From Micropterix aruncella (lineage: Eukaryota > Arthropoda > Insecta > Lepidoptera > Micropterigidae): DNA of 64,000 nucleotides. A program made the translations under genes and the position numbers. Below the pieces are notes generated by a model, which saw only the letters and a program-made list of their open reading frames with translations, was not told the origin of the DNA and did no database searches. The first letter of the stretch is position 1; the number at the start of each line of letters is the position of its first letter. Positions 9,318 through 19,400 of this stretch are shown here, piece after piece. The stretch covers positions 22,472,756 through 22,536,755 of the forward strand of contig OX155965.1 in assembly GCA_944548615.1 (NCBI GenBank). Direction: 5' to 3'.

Positions 9318-10810
9318 AAATAATAATGTCATAAATAATAATGCAAATGTATATTTTTACAATTGATTATTTAGATTAAACAGTAAAACAAGCATATTAT
9401 TATGTCGGAGATAGGTTATAGCTGGTTATGATATTCAAATTTTGATCTGGCGGGTATCGTTAATGAAGTATAGATTCTGACTGCTTTTGTTACTAACTTC
9501 AGGCTGTGACGTCACCAAAACACAAGAGTGCTAATAAGCGCCTTGTCAGTTTTCCAATGATTTTTTTGCTCTGATTAATCGGCACTGATGACGGTGTTTG
9601 AAAATAGTTTGTAACGGATGTAACGGAGTTTAAAATTTATAGCTGTTTTATTAAGATTATCTTGGAATCTAACTTTGTTTCAAACTAAATAAGGTTTTGG
9701 GATCATAGAGCTGAAGTGAGACAAAACCATAGAATAAAAATGATTTTTTTTAAATAGCGGAGCTGGCCGAGTTTGAAATTAGACGACACATATGAAGACC
9801 TCAGGGAAAGGGATGAAATGTCGTTTAAGCTAAAGATAACGCTGAGTTTACAGTGGATATTAAAAGCACGTCACGGTTGCTATCGAATTACGCATTGAAA
9901 CAACAAAGGCACAATATAGTTTGTCATGGTAAAATTGAGCATTAAAATTGCCAACCGTGATGAATCGAGAAATGACAGCCTCGAACTGAGAAAGAGGGAT
10001 TGGTCTTGAGGGTAGTTTTGGAACAATAGAGATGTGCAATTAATTTAATTTTTTGTTTCATGTCCCAACATAATGTGTATTTAAGTTGTTCACATAAATC
10101 ATTTAAAGTATAATATTAAATATATTAATGTTTCTCCCTCTAAAGCTTACTTGTCCAGATAAGCAACTATGTGCATTACTCGAGTCATATCTAGTATTGC
10201 ATCATCAGTGGCAGCAATCATATGTGGCTTTGCTCCTGATGTGAAGACTATTTTATATTCACTTAAATATGTTTTCTCTGGTAATGTCAAGGTTTACATA
10301 AAATATATCCGAAAACGGAATAGGTTTGTTTGATATTTAAAATATTCATTAGGAATTAAAATTTCTCCATCGACCTCCTCGACTTTAAACCTCCCTCAAA
10401 TCAACCCGACATCCGCATGTATGAAGCCAGTGTGAAATATTCCTTTTCAAAGCTGAGGGCGTCCTCGAAAGTGACTAATGGCCGATGGGGGTATAGATTG
10501 TTCCGCTAATGACTTGACATCTTTTAGTGGGGACTAAGACGAGGGTACGCTGCCTAATTAAATGGAATGATCTATCAATTAGGATCGTGTGGTGATGAGA
10601 AAAGAGAATCAAAGGTTTAAATGAGACAAAGATAAAATATTGGCGATCAAATGCCATTGCATATGGGTAGGATTTGCTTTGTAACAGTTTCCAAGTATTT
10701 TGCAATTGTTTTTATTCGGAAATCCCATATACAGTATTACAGACTAATGTAATTATAGGATAATATAATTTAAGGCAACCCTGTATTATGCTAAAACTAT
10801 TTTGAGAAAA
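9318..10810. other. intronic AT-rich DNA, no element recognised
   Basis: No gene or clear repeat is seen. A GACGTCACC word near 9506 and scattered homeodomain-type TAAT words occur, without a dense cluster. Confidence 0.35.
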
Positions 10811-10814
10811 ATAT

Positions 10815-11040
10815 AACGTTGTATTACACGGAAATACGCATGCTTAAACAAGGATTACGAAGGTAATTAGGTCTGTTGTCCATACTTATGAATTAGCATG
10901 ACGCGTAGCGCTGTTGGCGTGACGGTAGTTCCGTGTCGTAATGTTAAAACATAATGTTATTTCATTGCGTCGCGACCTTGGAATATCGCATCTAACATGA
11001 CAGAATGTATTAGTATACGTACGGTTATAGTCGGTCACGT
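10815..11040. repeat. dispersed repeat D, short copy
   Basis: TTACACGGAAATACGCATG, GTCCATACTTATGAATTA and CGTCGCGACCTTGGAAT occur here in order. They also occur at 53620-54260, where the first two blocks lie ~490 bp apart, and in part at 54590-54630. This copy appears internally deleted relative to the 53.6 kb copy, or that copy carries an insertion. Confidence 0.6.
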
Positions 11041-11654
11041 GAATCATGTTCAAACTAGAGTATATTGTTATTTCCATATTGACCATAAGAAATACAATGA
11101 ACCATTTTACATATTTAAGTGGGTAGGCATTAAAAGGTCAAATGAATGAATCAATTACTCATAAAATTAAAGTGTAATGTACAAGAATTACACTTTTTAC
11201 GGTCTTTGTTATTTGCGAAATCATATATAAGTAATATGGTCATTGTTTATGCTGTTTTATATCTCTGCCTTTTAGAAAACTCTACCCACGATTGACTTGC
11301 TTGACTATTACGTTCATAATCGCGAACGAACTTGACGACTTCTGTTATGCTAAAGTGAATAGCCTCTAAAATCTGCCGCCCCCTTAAGTTTGCCGCCCTT
11401 AGTCCGCAGCCTATACGACCTATTGACAAACCCAGCACTGCTACCTAACTAATACCAGAAAATTTAAAAAATGTGGCGTTTTATAAAAAACTGACCTTCA
11501 AACCATTTCACAATTCAAGCGTAGAAAACTAACGAATTTAAGTAAGTATTTTTTGAGTAATAATAAGCCAAATTCGTTTTAGTGAACAGCGTAAACTTTC
11601 TATAAATTTAGCCAACCATTAAATCTCATTTTTGCGAAATGTCAATTTGATTAA
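11041..11654. other. intronic DNA, nothing firm
   Basis: A GC-richer patch at 11370-11440 gives a short minus-strand frame with no family resemblance I can defend. The rest is AT-rich. Confidence 0.35.
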
Positions 11655-11664
11655 CTTTAAATAT

Positions 11665-12312
11665 ATAATTAGCAATGATGAAATCCTGGAAGTAGAACGA
11701 GTGCGTGATCTAGGAGTCATCTTAGATCGCTAGTTTTTAATGGATAAGCACATTGATTCAGTCGTCAACAGGGCTTACAGCACCCTCGGTTTTATTATGA
11801 GAGTTTGTATTATGAGAGTTTGAGGACACTCATTATTTGAGGACGGTTTATGTCGCATACGTACGCAGCCTGCTTGAATTTGCTTCTAATATTTGGTCTC
11901 CGCAGTATGCTATTATACATAGTAAGCTGAGGATTGAGTGTATTCAAAAACGATTTATACGTCATCAAAATTTCCGCTTATTTTCCAACGGCTTGTCATA
12001 CGCTGAAGGTCTGCAACGCTACGGTTTAGAGACATTGGAGGACCGGCGAGTAGTATCAGATATGTCGTTTCTACATAAAATTGTTCATACTGGGTTGGAC
12101 AGTCCATAGCCTCCTGAGTAGGGTGAGCATACGAGCTCCTTTCCGACTCGCGCGCGCTCACTATCTTTTAACGTACCAAGGTTCAACACTAACTATGGTT
12201 CCAATTCGTTATTGCCGCGCGTTATGCATGCATACAATGTAGGCTTTAACGATATTGACATATTTAACCACCAAAATACTCGATCCTTTGTTAAGGAGGT
12301 ACGTGAAAAGTA
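11665..12312 (+). pseudogene. LINE family A reverse transcriptase C-terminal pseudogene
   Basis: Pieces in shifting frames read VRDLGVILD, a stop, DKHIDSVVNRAYSTLGFIM, YVAYVRSLLEFASNIWSPQY, RIECIQKRFIRH, LETLEDRRVVSDMSFLHKIV and FVKEVREK. The order and motifs (DLGV, EFASxIWxPQY, IECIQxRF, LEDRR) match the copy at 28436-29422. A nonsense codon near 11731 and at least two frameshifts mark it as dead. The catalytic YADD part is missing. Confidence 0.7.
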
Positions 12313-12349
12313 GTTATCAGATCGGATTGAATTAGCATCCCGCATTTCC

Positions 12350-12500
12350 ATATGCACATACAAGCACTCACAAGCACATACGAACTACAGATACCCGCAA
12401 ACCCACACAACCACATACACGCACACACACATACAAACACACACACATACACACATACACGCTCTCCATCACACAAACACACACCCATACACTCGCATAT
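12350..12500. repeat. CA-rich microsatellite within LINE 3' UTR
   Basis: Imperfect ACACAC/ACATAC repeats form part of the LINE A 3' UTR and are shared with 56570-56715. They belong to the element and did not arise here independently. Confidence 0.75.
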
Positions 12501-12690
12501 AGCGATTTTAACTAATAGTTTTAAATTCTTTTTCGTTTTCTTTGTATTGTATTGTTTAGCATATTTTGTAATCCTTGTATCGCAAATAATTTAAAACATC
12601 ATTGGCTTTACTACCGTTATATATTATACTTATATGTGTTTTTTATGCTGTGTTTTTATTAAAAATAAAATAAAACAATAATCGCAAATA

Positions 12691-13379
12691 CTTACTGCTG
12701 TAGCTCGAAAATGAAAATTTTGAATAATACGCCTGTCTTGCAACGGGTCGAGCCGCCATCTTTTGAGCAGTTGAAAACACGCCTGAGGCACGCAGGCATA
12801 CTCTCTCGGAATCTTATTGTGATTGAGGAAATATGGTTGTTGGTACTATTGCCCCATGTTACTATTGTCCCCGGTCTACCCTACATATAGGTAACATTCA
12901 GCTATACGCCGACAAAGCTACACAATGACTGTCGAAATCCCGCCCACCGTCTCCAAATTGAATTTGTCCCTTTGAGTAGAGCGTCGCAAGGGCATAAATC
13001 GCTTGCCGTGCGGTAATTACACGCAAAACCTAATTATGGGCATCACATTGTACCCCGGTAAAAGCGAATTATGACAACGGAGACATGCCTGGGGAGAGGG
13101 GTAGAAAGGGGGGAGGGGGCGTGGGGGAGAGGCACTCACTCCTTGGCCAGGGCGGGGAGTAGGTGATAGGACTGGGCAGGAGGACATCGCGGTTTAGAAG
13201 GGGGTGTTATTTGCCATCTCGCATGGCGACAGAGTTGCTATACTTTCAATATCTTTAATATAATATACTTAAAATAATTGATTGTATAGCGTATTAGATT
13301 GCTCAATGCAGTACTACGATCTGGCACCTAGAATTTTACTACGAAATGCAACGAATGGATGTCACTTCTAGTTCCAAAA
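12691..13379. other. unique DNA including a G-rich tract
   Basis: Apart from the G-rich segment at 13091-13127, there is no gene or repeat. The 12720-13080 part is moderately GC-rich and non-repetitive and could be regulatory. Confidence 0.35.
13091..13127 (+). other. potential G-quadruplex
   Basis: Five G-runs of 4, 4, 6, 5 and 5 bases are separated by loops of 1-6 bases (GGGGAGAGGGGTAGAAA, then the longer runs). This satisfies the usual G-quadruplex rule on the + strand. Confidence 0.6.
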
Positions 13380-13384
13380 ATCGT

Positions 13385-13925
13385 TTATTATACGACTGCC
13401 CAACTAAAAAGAATTGTGACGTGTTTCATCTATGTATATTTTTCGTTTCTTTATTCAACTATAACTTCTAAACGCTCGAGCCGAAGTAGAAGTAAATAGT
13501 ATTTAAACCTTTATGTCATCCCAAGTGTCATAGAGTACCTTAAACTTTGGATTATTATACAAAAAGTAGATAAATCCTTGTTTTTGTTTCATAATAGATT
13601 TCTCGATTACAATAGGTACTTGTTTAAATATACCAGACAAAATAAATAGCGGTTTATATAAAGGTTTTACTAGAGCGGTTTTATATAAATTTGTATATAC
13701 TTAATTTTTATATATTTTAATATAAACTTTTCTATATAATAATAATGCGGATGTATCGTGTACATTCGTATAGGTAGGGCGGTTAATTGTCAAAATATCA
13801 AGTAAATACTTGTCAAAATGTCCAAATCTCCAAATGTCAATAAATTGAAATAAATACATCGAGTTTAGTGCCAAATGAATGTTCTGATTGAGTACATTTC
13901 GTAAAGATATATTCAAATTCAAATC
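13385..13925. repeat. dispersed repeat R, copy 1
   Basis: It begins with ACGACTGCCCAACTAAAAAG. It carries CTATAACTTCTAAACGCT and, further on, AATATCAAGTAAATACTTGTC and GATTGAGTACATTTCG. Copies lie at 26431-26760, 37515-37905 and, inverted, 61980-62085. The CATAACTTCTAAACG block is common in lepidopteran Helitron-like repeats, but no clean termini were found here. Confidence 0.6.
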
Positions 13926-13929
13926 CAAA

Positions 13930-14042
13930 TTCTTTATTTTACAAAAAATCATAATATCAGTTACAAGTAAATTAAACCTAACCTAACTGGATCGCACGAG
14001 ACGTCCGCACTAAGGTAGGCTCAGATTCGTATAATTAAGTAC
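13930..14042. other. short repeat-like flank of the BEL/Pao insertion
   Basis: TTCAAATTCAAATCC and an A/T-rich run precede AACCTAACCTAACTGG. This may be a SINE or LINE tail in minus orientation. The BEL/Pao element inserted right after it. Confidence 0.3.
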
Positions 14043-14698
14043 TGCCTTGTTGCGCCCGTTGCCCAACATATGCAGTGCCCTGTGGCACGGACCGACCCAG
14101 CGCTGTGTGAACCCAGGACTGTAAAAAGAGGTCCACCGCTTGGTCGCCGCTTGCCCCGTAACGGGCGGCCACGACACCTGCTGCAAGCCTCGATACGCCT
14201 CAGTCTGTCTATTACCACCGTTTTACTCCCCGTCCCCTGCACCAATAAAACACGCCTTCGCTTTCACAAGTGCCAACACGGCATATTATTTTTCGATGAA
14301 CTTCAATGACACACCATAAATTTATAAACATGAGATCTTAGTCTAGGATGCATAACCAAGTGCATAAGGTGTATAACAAATACATTACATATCGGTATAC
14401 ATAACAAGTATACAGTTTTACAAATCAGACATAAGTATATAATTAACCTAGGTACATAACAACGTTATTGAAATCTTTATTGTAAAGTAAAATCAGTATA
14501 TAACAATTAATCTTATTTTCTAAGTGTCGCTATCCTGTTCTTCCCGGGCAGCGGGTCGAACAAGATCTTTCGTGGTCGGTTGTCGAGCGGCGTCTCTGTG
14601 CGCCTGCGTGCTCCTGAGTGCGCCTGAGTGCGCCTGGGTGCGCCTGTGTGCGCCTGTGTGCGTCTGCGTGTGCCTGACTGCGCCTGGGTGCGCTTGTC

Positions 14699-14835
14699 TG
14701 TGCTGCGTCCGCCTGTGCTGCGTCCGCCTGTGCTGCGTCCGCCTGTGCTGCGTCCGCCTGTGCTGCGTCCGCCTGTGCTGCGTCCGCCTGTGCTGCGTTC
14801 GCCTGTGCTGCGTCCGCCTGTGCTGCGTCCGCCTG
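14699..14835. repeat. 15-bp tandem repeat in the 3' LTR
   Basis: Nine consecutive copies of CTGTGCTGCGTCCGC occur; the seventh has CGTTCGC. Since 15 is a multiple of three, it creates open frames in several phases on both strands; these are not genes. The identical array, including the variant copy, occurs at 21754-21890. Confidence 0.9.
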
Positions 14836-15848
14836 TGTCCGACTGCGCCTGTGTGCGCCGTCTGACCGCGTGTGCGCCGCGTGGGTGCCGCGTGTGCGCC
14901 GATGCTCACCAGACTGCGCCTTTGTGCGCCCGTCTGCGCCCGCGTGCGTCCGACTGCGCCTGTGTGCGCCGTCTGACCGCGTGTGCGCCGCGTGTACCCG
15001 ACTCTCCGAAGGTCCCAACTTGGACCGGCGCTCGAACTCCACGACTGGAGCGAGCGTCCCGTCGACCGTAAATCACGAGTCGGACCGTAATTCCCGACTC
15101 GGACCGGCACTCAACTCCCCGAATAGGAGAGAGTGTCTCGTCGACCGTAGTGTCCTTTACTTGGACGGGCTCAATACTGCACGGTGCAGTAGAGCCGCTC
15201 GCGACTGGCTTCCAGACTGCAAGGGCAGTGGAGCGGTTCCAGGTCGCGGTCCTAGTAGTCGTTGGGGGTTCCTTCCTTCCTTCCTAGTCGGTTGACTGTT
15301 TGCTGTGGAACTGAGAGAGCGAGTGATTTGGTATGGCCCGGGGGCCCATATTTGTACTCACTTCCGCGGTTCTCGCCGTGCACCTGTCGTGCACCTGCTT
15401 TCGTGTCCACCAATGGACACGCCGCGGACAGCTTTCCGTGAAAGGTGGGGATCTTCCCTTTTCTATTGACCTCTCGCACTCTCCTAGGAGAAAAGCTATC
15501 TCCTCTCCTCTAAAAGCCGTTACGGTACGCTCCGTGTTTGTCCAGACTTCAGGGCCGACCAACAGTTTTTGGTTGGCGGCTACTGGCTCGTTAGAGCGCA
15601 TTCCTGATTGGTCGGCAACCAACCAATCAGAGAATGGCTCAAAACCCATCCTGTCCTTTGGAGTGGATTCTTCGGGTTCCAAACATCATCAGAGTCTGGC
15701 CCGGTACCTCACGTATGCGTTCCCGTTGTTTTCGTGTCTGCTAGTATCTTCGAAATCGGCTGAGGGCAATTTTCCGGCAACGTAAACTTGAATCGATGAT
15801 TCCTGTGTTTCTGTTTACTTGCCGGTGGTCGGTGGTGATGGTGCCTTG

Positions 15849-15896
15849 TTTTCTACTCCCCTATAACAGTTTTTCACTATTTTTGGGAGTAGAAAA
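15849..15896. other. LTR stem-loop
   Basis: TTTTCTACTCCC (15849-15860) and GGGAGTAGAAAA (15885-15896) form a perfect 12-bp stem with a 24-nt loop. The same structure lies in the other LTR at 22904-22951. A role in the LTR RNA (termination, dimerisation or packaging) is possible but unproven. Confidence 0.7.
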
Positions 15897-16129
15897 TACC
15901 ACGTGTTTTCTCTCGTGTTTCACGGTTTCTTACTATAAACTCGTGAATTTTCACGGCAGGTCGTAAGAGGGGTGCTATATGCATGTACCTCCACTCTTAT
16001 ACAACTGTTTCGGGCAGTATTTCCCGCTTTCATTTCCGGTTTGACGCGTTCAATACTGTCCGTTTTCGGCACCAAAGTTCGTCTCCTAGCTATGTTAGAG
16101 CTGGCGGTCGTAGGGAGTCTCGCTCGCTC

Positions 16130-16225
16130 GGTCTCTGTGTGGGAGCGGGCGGCCGTAGGCCGTCTCGCTCGCTCGATCCGTGTGGGAGCGGGCGGCCGTA
16201 GGCCGTCTCGCTCGCTCGATCCGCT
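16130..16225. repeat. ~41-bp GC-rich tandem repeat in the LTR
   Basis: GTGGGAGCGGGCGGCCGTAG followed by GCCGTCTCGCTCGCTCGATCC occurs twice, with a diverged third unit just before, at 16090. It recurs in the other LTR at offset 7055. Confidence 0.85.
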
Positions 16226-16392
16226 CTAAGCGGCGCCTGTGATGTCTATAAAGGTAACCCGAGACAATTTTGCCATTTTTCTCGAAAAAATGAGTTTTCT
16301 GCAAATTTCTTATGCTTCCTCGGGCACCCTCATAGCGGCCGTAAATCATCTATTTTACGGCCGGCGACGTCGCTACTGACGGCGTCGCAACA

Positions 16393-16403
16393 TCCTCCCC
16401 CTC
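16393..16403 (-). other. polypurine tract of the BEL/Pao element
   Basis: On the element strand GAGGGGGAGGA lies directly before the 3' LTR, where plus-strand DNA synthesis is primed in LTR elements. Confidence 0.8.
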
Positions 16404-16419
16404 GACACGTCCCGTGTCT

Positions 16420-19400
16420 TCATTTTCGGCCTCTAGAATTACGGCCACTTTGGTGATGTTTAATGAGCAGCCGAGTGAAGGGGTGCTTCGGGCAGAGCAC
16501 AACTGGCTCCTTCACCGTTCGGCTGACTCCCTTTGCAGCTCCTATCCGTCCGCTCAGTACGATATGCCTCTTTCTGTTGAGGCAAGGCGTGAGGCTGTAG
16601 AGGCGACTATGCTGGTCGACGATTTCCCCTTTGCTCAGGTGGTTACATTCCTGCGGGAACATCTCCTCCTGCGCCTGTCGAATCAGGACCTCCGTGGCCC
16701 TGTCTACTTCCTCCTGTGCAAGGGTGTCTCCCCCACGTGGCTGAGACCGCCGGCGACACATCTCCACAAAGCGTAGTGCGTATGCCATGCTCCGCACCAG
16801 CCGATTCCATGATGAGAAACGCTCCATCCTAATCAGCTGCGCGCCTTGTTGTGTACTATACACTGCGCGTACCTCTATGTCGGGCTTTTCCGTAGCCCAT
16901 GTTTCTGCCGGCCAGTCTTCCTCGTCTTGCAGCAGGAAGGCAGGACCGCTGAACCAGCGCGACTGCTCACTCAAGTCGCATCGCTCCTTGTCCCTGGTCG
17001 CCTCGTCGGCAACGTTTTCAGTCGTAGGAATCCACCGCCAGTCGCTTGTACCCGTCAATTCATCGATTTCACCTAGTCGGTGAGCGACGAATACGTTATA
17101 TCGGCGGGGGTCGTTCCTGATCCACTGTGCGACCGTTGTGGAATCTGTCCACATTGTCGTCTTGTTGATGAGGAGCGTAGTCTCCTTTTTGATGGTGGCT
17201 GCTAATCGACTTCCGATCACTGCGGCCATTAATTCCATTCTTGGAATTGTCATTGGTTTAAGAGGTGCCACTTTTGCCTTGCTGGCGACAAAGGCCACAC
17301 TCCTAACCGTGTCCGATTTGCTCACTAAGTAGGCTACCGCAGCGTAGGCGGATTCGGATGCGTCGCAAAAGACGTGCAGCGTGAGGTTGGCTGTATCTGC
17401 CGGTCTGTACCATCTTGGCACCCTGCACTCCTTGATGCAATCCAGTTCTGCCAGCCAGCGTAACCATTTTTGGTATGTGTCTTCAGACAGCACCTGATCC
17501 CAGTCAATCTGTGACCTCCAAACCTCTTGAAGTAAGATCTTCGCCTTGATGGTAAATGGAGACAGCAGTCCCATAGGGTCGAAGATGCTCATTGCCAAGC
17601 TTAGCATTTGCCGTTTCGTGGGCCGTTCTTCGCCGGCCAGGATTGCTGCGTCGACGCGGGGAAACTTGCAGCTGAATGATAGCTTGTCGTTCCCCGGGTC
17701 CCATTCCAGGCCGAGGACCCGTTCCGATGCTCCTGCCTTACCCAGGTTAAGGCTGATTTTTCCAGTCGGTTTGGCTGCCATTGCAGTCAATACGGCCGCG
17801 GCATTGCTGCTCCAATCGCATAACTCGAATCCTCCTCTTCGGTGGACTTCAGTGACGCTGCGAGCTAGCTGTATGGCTTCTTCCTCGCTGTCCGCACAAT
17901 CAATGTAGTCATCCATGTAGTGCTTATGAATGATCGGCGCCACAGCCTCCGGGAACTCCCCCGCGTGGGCCTGTGCATTCATATTCTTTACATGCTGGGC
18001 TGAGCAAGGAGATGACGAGGCGCCGAATATCATTGATCGCATCTTGTATGTTCGTGGCTCCTGATCCGTGCGTAGATTCCGCCACAGGAACCGCTGTGAG
18101 TCCTGATCAGCCTCTCGGATCTGGACTCGCAGGAACATTTCTTTTATATCCGCGGTGAATGCAACGGCTTTTTCACGGAATTTCAGCAGGATCCCCAGCA
18201 GAGCGTTCAGGAGATCCGGCCCTGTTTCCAGAGCGTCGTTGAGACACCGTCCGCTTACTTTGGAAGCGGCGTCGAAGACGATTCTTATCTTGGCAGGCTT
18301 GTTCGGGTTCACGACGCAAAAGTGTGGCAAGTAGAATGTACGTGGTCCATGCCGACGTATTTCCTCCTCAGGAAGCTCCACGGCGTATCCCTTAGTCACG
18401 TACTCGCTCATCTTGGTGCAGTACGCCTCGGCGACGGCGGGCTCCTTCCTGAGTCTTGTCTCCAGACTTTTTAGTCGGCTGACGGCATGAAAGCGGCTCG
18501 GGGGGAGCCTCTCCCCCTCGTGGCGCCAGAGCAGGCCCGTTTCCCAACGGCCGTTCTGAAAGTGCGTTGTGGCAGCCATTGTCGCCTCCGCATGCTCATG
18601 TCGTTTTTGTTGCGGTCGCCGCACGGCCACGCCTGACTCTTCCGTCTGCAGATAGTCGTTGACGAGTTGGTCCAGCGACTCCATGCCTGTGTGGTAAACT
18701 GCCGCTTGGTCCGAGTTCTTCTGGACCTGTCCGCTGATCGTCCACCCGAGCAAGCTCCGGGTGGCGGTGGGCAACCCTGGTGGTCCCCAGACGATACTTC
18801 GTGGCGCTATAAGGCGGTAATTATCCATGCCGATAATCATTTGTGCCTTGCCCCGATATTGCGGAATCTGTATACCATGCAGATGGGGCCATTTGTCCCA
18901 TTTGCTTCCCAAAGATTCTTGCTCGGGTCCATTGAGCCTTTCAATGGTGTGGACGGACGTCATCTGATGCCATTCTGAGTTCAGGGCGTCCCTCACCTCA
19001 AGGTCCACTAATCGGGATTTTTCCTTGCGTGGTCCCGCTACGCTCTTAAGGACAATCGCGCTCTGCTTCCCGCAGACGCCGATTTCCCTCGCCACGCTGT
19101 CCTCAATCAGCGTGACGCTTGACCCTTCGTCAAGTAGAGCTAATATCGGGATGCTGCTTTTGGGACCCCTTAATACTATTGAGGCGACGCGTAGCAACAC
19201 ATCTGGCTTGGCGACGCATGTGAAGGTCTGCCCTTCTGTTGCCCGCTCCGCTTTGACATGGTAGTTGTTGCCGGCGACATCCTTCCGGTCTTCATCTGTT
19301 TCTTCCTGGCGCGGTGGTGAGCGCGCCGCCCTTTTGCTGTCGACGAGCAGTGGGTGTGTCTCTTGGGCGGTGCGGCAGTTCCGTGCGTAGTGCCCCGTCC

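Larger units (their letters stand above)
11655..12690 (+). mobile_element. LINE family A, decayed copy with full 3' UTR
   Basis: Coding sequence of a Jockey/CR1-type reverse transcriptase C-terminus is followed from about 12315 by a 3' UTR containing a CA microsatellite (12350-12500) and ending in an AAAATAAAATAAAA tail. The same UTR, with CGCTCTCCATCACACAAACA and AACATCATTGGCTTT, recurs at 56555-56910. The coding region is related to the better copy at 28358-29422. Confidence 0.75.
14048..16392 (-). repeat. 3' LTR of the BEL/Pao element
   Basis: This is the 2345-bp LTR on the low-coordinate side, downstream in the sense of the element. Its ends are the inverted pair TGTTGCG / CGCAACA. It contains a 15-bp tandem repeat (14699-14835), a strong stem-loop (15849-15896), a ~41-bp tandem repeat (16130-16225) and, on the minus strand near 14475, AATAAA as a candidate polyadenylation signal. 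It is long for this superfamily, whose LTRs are usually well under 1 kb. Confidence 0.93.

Noticed and set aside
11247..11438. 63-residue minus-strand frame with GRIGCGLRAANLRGR
   Set aside because: No domain or repeat partner in the window; isolated and short.
14520..15110. Long open frames on both strands with RTQHR-type repeats (also at 21575-22165)
   Set aside because: They are generated by the 15-bp tandem array in the LTR, whose length is a multiple of three, and lie in several phases at once.
15252..15785. Overlapping 130-150-residue frames on both strands of the LTR
   Set aside because: They lie inside a non-coding LTR, overlap on both strands and show no domain.
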